Source of the DNA: Armatimonadota bacterium
GTDB taxonomy: Bacteria > Armatimonadota > Zipacnadia > Zipacnadales > FEN-943
Direction: 5' to 3'
Length of the DNA: 7,652 nucleotides
Assembly (NCBI GenBank): GCA_026419655.1
Contig: JANZZA010000139.1
Location: 1-7,652 of the forward strand
Shown here piece by piece: positions 5,332-7,652 of this stretch. The notes beneath the pieces were generated by a model that worked only from the letters and a program-made list of their open reading frames with translations, made no database searches and was not told the origin of the DNA. How positions within the stretch are numbered: the first letter of the stretch is position 1; each line of letters starts with the position of its first letter. The position numbers were made by a program, and so were the translations under genes.

Positions 5332-7652
5332 ATGCGCGCCTGTTGGGCCTGTCTCGGTCTTGCGCTGTGTGCTTTCCCGGCGTCCGCCCAGGTACAGCGT
5401 ACAGACCGCATCCTGGCCGTGCCTGCGGGTAAAGTCACTCTCGACGGCGACCTGAAGGATTGGGACTTGAGCGCGGCGATAGAATCAGCTTTCGACGAGG
5501 CCCTGCGGCCGAAGTTCACCGTCGGCCTTGCGCTAATGTACGACGCTCAGGCTTTCTATATCGGGGCCCATTTCGTTGACGATACGCCTCTTCTCAACCG
5601 CCACGACCCGGCCGTCGAGCCGAACGTCGGCTGGAATGCCGACGCTTTGCAGCTGCGGCTGTGCAGCGACCCGTCGGCCCCTTATCCGCTGCCCGAATCC
5701 AATTCCGACCGCATCTGCCACCTCACGATGTGGTACTTCACGGACGGCAAGCTTCCCGTGCTTCATATCCAGTACGGGATGGACTATCACGGCACGAAAA
5801 TCTGGACGGACCGGGACAGCGGAGTGGTCTTCAAAGCGGACGGGGATGGCAAGGGCTACACCCTGGAGGCGCGGGTGCCGTGGCCGCGGCTGAATGCCCC
5901 CGGGCCGCCCAAACCGGGCGGGCGCATAGCCATCGTTTTTCAGCCGCAGTGGAGCGATAGCACGGGCTGGAAGCAGGTGCTCACCTTCAACGAAGTGATA
6001 CGCGAGGCAGGGTTTTCCTTTCAGGGGTCGCGAATGTGGGGCCAGGCTATTTTTCTGGAGAAGGGCCGCCTCGCTCCCGCAGAGCGGCCCAAAACTCCTG
6101 CTGAACGCGACCAACCCCTTTCCTTGTCCCTGCCCCTGCCAGACCCGCAAGCTAGGTGGCTGAGCGCCGCCGTCTTCAATTCCGGAGGGGCCCTGGTGCG
6201 CACGCTGTCGCCTGTGGAGCTGACAGGGCGCCAGGCGGGCAAGGCTCTTGAGCTTCGCTGGGACGGCATGGACGACGACGGCAATCCGCTCCCGCCGGGC
6301 CGCTACCAGGTCAAGGTCCTCACCCACAGGGGCATCGGCCAGCGCTACGTGGCATCCCTCCACAGCGCGGGCAACCCGCCCTGGCGCACCGACGACGGCA
6401 CCGGCGCCTGGGGCGGCGACCATGCCCCGCCCCTGGCCGCATGCTCTGATGCCCAGCGCGTCTACCTGGGCTGGATGATTAGCGAGGCAGGCTGGGCCGT
6501 CATCGCTGTTGACCAGCGCCTGACGCCCGACGGCAAGCCCCGTAAGTACTGGGGGCAGCATTGCGTCCTGGACATAGGCATCCTCCTGACGGCCATGGCC
6601 ACGGACGGCGAGCGGGTATTCGTGGCCCAGGACGGCCGCCCGTGGGGCGGTGGCGGTGAGAAAAACACTGCGGCCATCGTGCTCTGGGATGCAAAAACAG
6701 GCCGCCCCGTGAATTTTCCCTTCGGCAAGCGTGCCCTCGTCGTCAGCGAATGGCCCGACTCGCTCAAGCCACCCGAGCTGACCCCTTACGAGCGAATGAG
6801 CATCTATCACCCCGAAATAACCCGAAAACGTCCCTGGGAGCGCTTCCGGGACAACGATTTCGGCCCCCAGGAGCTGGGCCTCAACCTCGTGGGCGTTGCG
6901 GTCATCGGCGACGTGGTCTATGCGTCCCTGAGGCTGGAGAACCGGGTCGTGGCGTTCAACTGGCGGACAGGGGAGAAGGTCGCCGAATATGAAGTGCCGG
7001 CCCCCGCAGGTCTCGCCGTGGAGAAAACCGGCACCTTGCTGGTCGTCAGCGGCAAAGGGTTGGCTCGTCTAGACCCTGGAAGCAGGCAAATAACGCCCCT
7101 GGCCGACGGCCTTGCGGCCCCATGGGGTGTGGCCGTTGGCCCGGATGGCCGCATTTACGTCACGGACTGCGGCGAGGCCATGTGCGTAAAAGTATTTCAG
7201 CCCGATGGCACGCTCGCCGGCAAGATTGGAAGGGCTGGCGGCCGGCCCTGGGTTGGGCCGTACGACCCCGAAGGGATGCTTCGGCCCGCTGGCCTTACTG
7301 TGGATGCCGAGGGCAAGGTCTGGGTGACTGAATTTGATGATACGCCCCGGCGCGTGAGCGTTTGGAGCACCGACGGCAAGCTTCTCGCCGACCTGCTTGG
7401 CCCCGGCGCCTACGCCGTCGAAGGGAAGGCCGACGAGCAGCATCCGCGATGGGTGAATCTCCATAACACGCTCTTTGAGCTTGATTACGCCACGGGCAAG
7501 TCCCGGCCCGTCGCCACGCTCGTGCGGCCGCAAATGACCGGCCTGCAACTCACCCCCGACGGGGGCTTCATGGGCCAGGCCTTCCGCTTCCGCCACCACA
7601 ACGGCGAGCATTACCTGGCCCATGCCGGCCGCGGCGGCGTAGTTATTTACCG
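5332..7652 (+). CDS. Exported CBM9-like / FlgD-Ig-like / beta-propeller protein, C terminus beyond window
   Basis: The frame is open for 773 codons to the window edge, with no frameshift. Residues 1-19 form a Sec signal peptide (MRACWACLGLALCAFPASA, likely cut before Q20). Residues about 28-245 look like a CBM9-type beta-sandwich: KVTLDGDLKDWD (34-45), ALMYDAQAFYIGAHFVDD (67-84), GWNADALQLRL (100-110), GYTLEARVPWPRL (175-187). Residues about 276-345 match a FlgD-type Ig-like fold: VFNSGGALVRTL (281-292) and LRWDGMDDDGNPLPPGRYQV (308-327). From about 365 onward the repeats suggest a beta-propeller, with NHL-like units APWGVAVGPDGRIYVTD (596-612) and RPAGLTVDAEGKVWVTEF (651-668). No catalytic motif is visible. 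The role may be glycan or surface binding outside the cytoplasm; the ligand is unknown. The gene is divergent from secDF, with AGGAG 9 nt before the ATG. Confidence 0.9.
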   Translation, partial: MRACWACLGLALCAFPASAQVQRTDRILAVPAGKVTLDGDLKDWDLSAAIESAFDEALRPKFTVGLALMYDAQAFYIGAHFVDDTPLLNRHDPAVEPNVGWNADALQLRLCSDPSAPYPLPESNSDRICHLTMWYFTDGKLPVLHIQYGMDYHGTKIWTDRDSGVVFKADGDGKGYTLEARVPWPRLNAPGPPKPGGRIAIVFQPQWSDSTGWKQVLTFNEVIREAGFSFQGSRMWGQAIFLEKGRLAPAERPKTPAERDQPLSLSLPLPDPQARWLSAAVFNSGGALVRTLSPVELTGRQAGKALELRWDGMDDDGNPLPPGRYQVKVLTHRGIGQRYVASLHSAGNPPWRTDDGTGAWGGDHAPPLAACSDAQRVYLGWMISEAGWAVIAVDQRLTPDGKPRKYWGQHCVLDIGILLTAMATDGERVFVAQDGRPWGGGGEKNTAAIVLWDAKTGRPVNFPFGKRALVVSEWPDSLKPPELTPYERMSIYHPEITRKRPWERFRDNDFGPQELGLNLVGVAVIGDVVYASLRLENRVVAFNWRTGEKVAEYEVPAPAGLAVEKTGTLLVVSGKGLARLDPGSRQITPLADGLAAPWGVAVGPDGRIYVTDCGEAMCVKVFQPDGTLAGKIGRAGGRPWVGPYDPEGMLRPAGLTVDAEGKVWVTEFDDTPRRVSVWSTDGKLLADLLGPGAYAVEGKADEQHPRWVNLHNTLFELDYATGKSRPVATLVRPQMTGLQLTPDGGFMGQAFRFRHHNGEHYLAHAGRGGVVIY
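5425..5440 (+). repeat. Near-direct repeat, copy 2 (inside the exported-protein gene)
   Basis: GCGGGTAAAGTCACTC encodes the AGKVTL segment at the start of the CBM9-like domain. It matches copy 1 at 5275-5290 with one mismatch, in the same frame. Confidence 0.6.

Noticed and set aside
5533..6810. Long minus-strand open frame (425 codons)
   Set aside because: It is antisense to the exported-protein gene, which has a signal peptide, a ribosome site and recognisable domains. The antisense translation has none of these.

Overview
The window reads as G+C-rich bacterial chromosome with two divergent transcription units that start from one shared intergenic region (about 4979-5331). No RNA gene, CRISPR array, transposase or phage gene was seen. 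The lineage cannot be fixed from sequence alone. Separate secD and secF genes, an Lrp/AsnC-aminotransferase pair, and a large exported protein combining a CBM9-like domain, a FlgD-type Ig-like domain and a beta-propeller fit an uncultured, polymer-degrading or surface-protein-rich bacterium. Armatimonadota, Planctomycetota or a neighbouring phylum is my best guess, held weakly.

Minus strand, transcribed from about 5040 down to 1: secD, secF, a cation diffusion facilitator (CDF) metal transporter, an Lrp/AsnC-family regulator, and the first 91 codons of a class I/II PLP aminotransferase that runs off the left edge. Gaps are 33, 7 and 16 nt, and the last pair overlaps by 4 nt (ATGA), so this looks like a single operon. 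A near-consensus sigma-70 type promoter (TTGACA, 17 nt, TATACT) lies at 5047-5075. The predicted transcript starts with a very stable GC-rich hairpin (5011-5035), then a Shine-Dalgarno sequence and the secD start.

Plus strand: one uninterrupted open frame from 5332 to the right edge (773 codons, unfinished). It encodes an exported protein with a signal peptide, a CBM9-like beta-sandwich, a FlgD-like Ig domain and a beta-propeller with NHL-type repeats. It would be exported through Sec, the machinery that the neighbouring secDF genes support.

The most interesting points are: an apparent extra SecF-type periplasmic head domain inserted near the N terminus of SecD; the hairpin at the extreme 5' end of the secDF transcript; a dyad inside the secD promoter spacer; and a near-direct repeat in which the untranslated leader of the exported-protein gene resembles the start of its own mature coding sequence, in the same frame. 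I see no clear evidence for a wholly new system. The secDF-CDF-regulator-aminotransferase grouping is the nearest candidate for an unusual neighbourhood.
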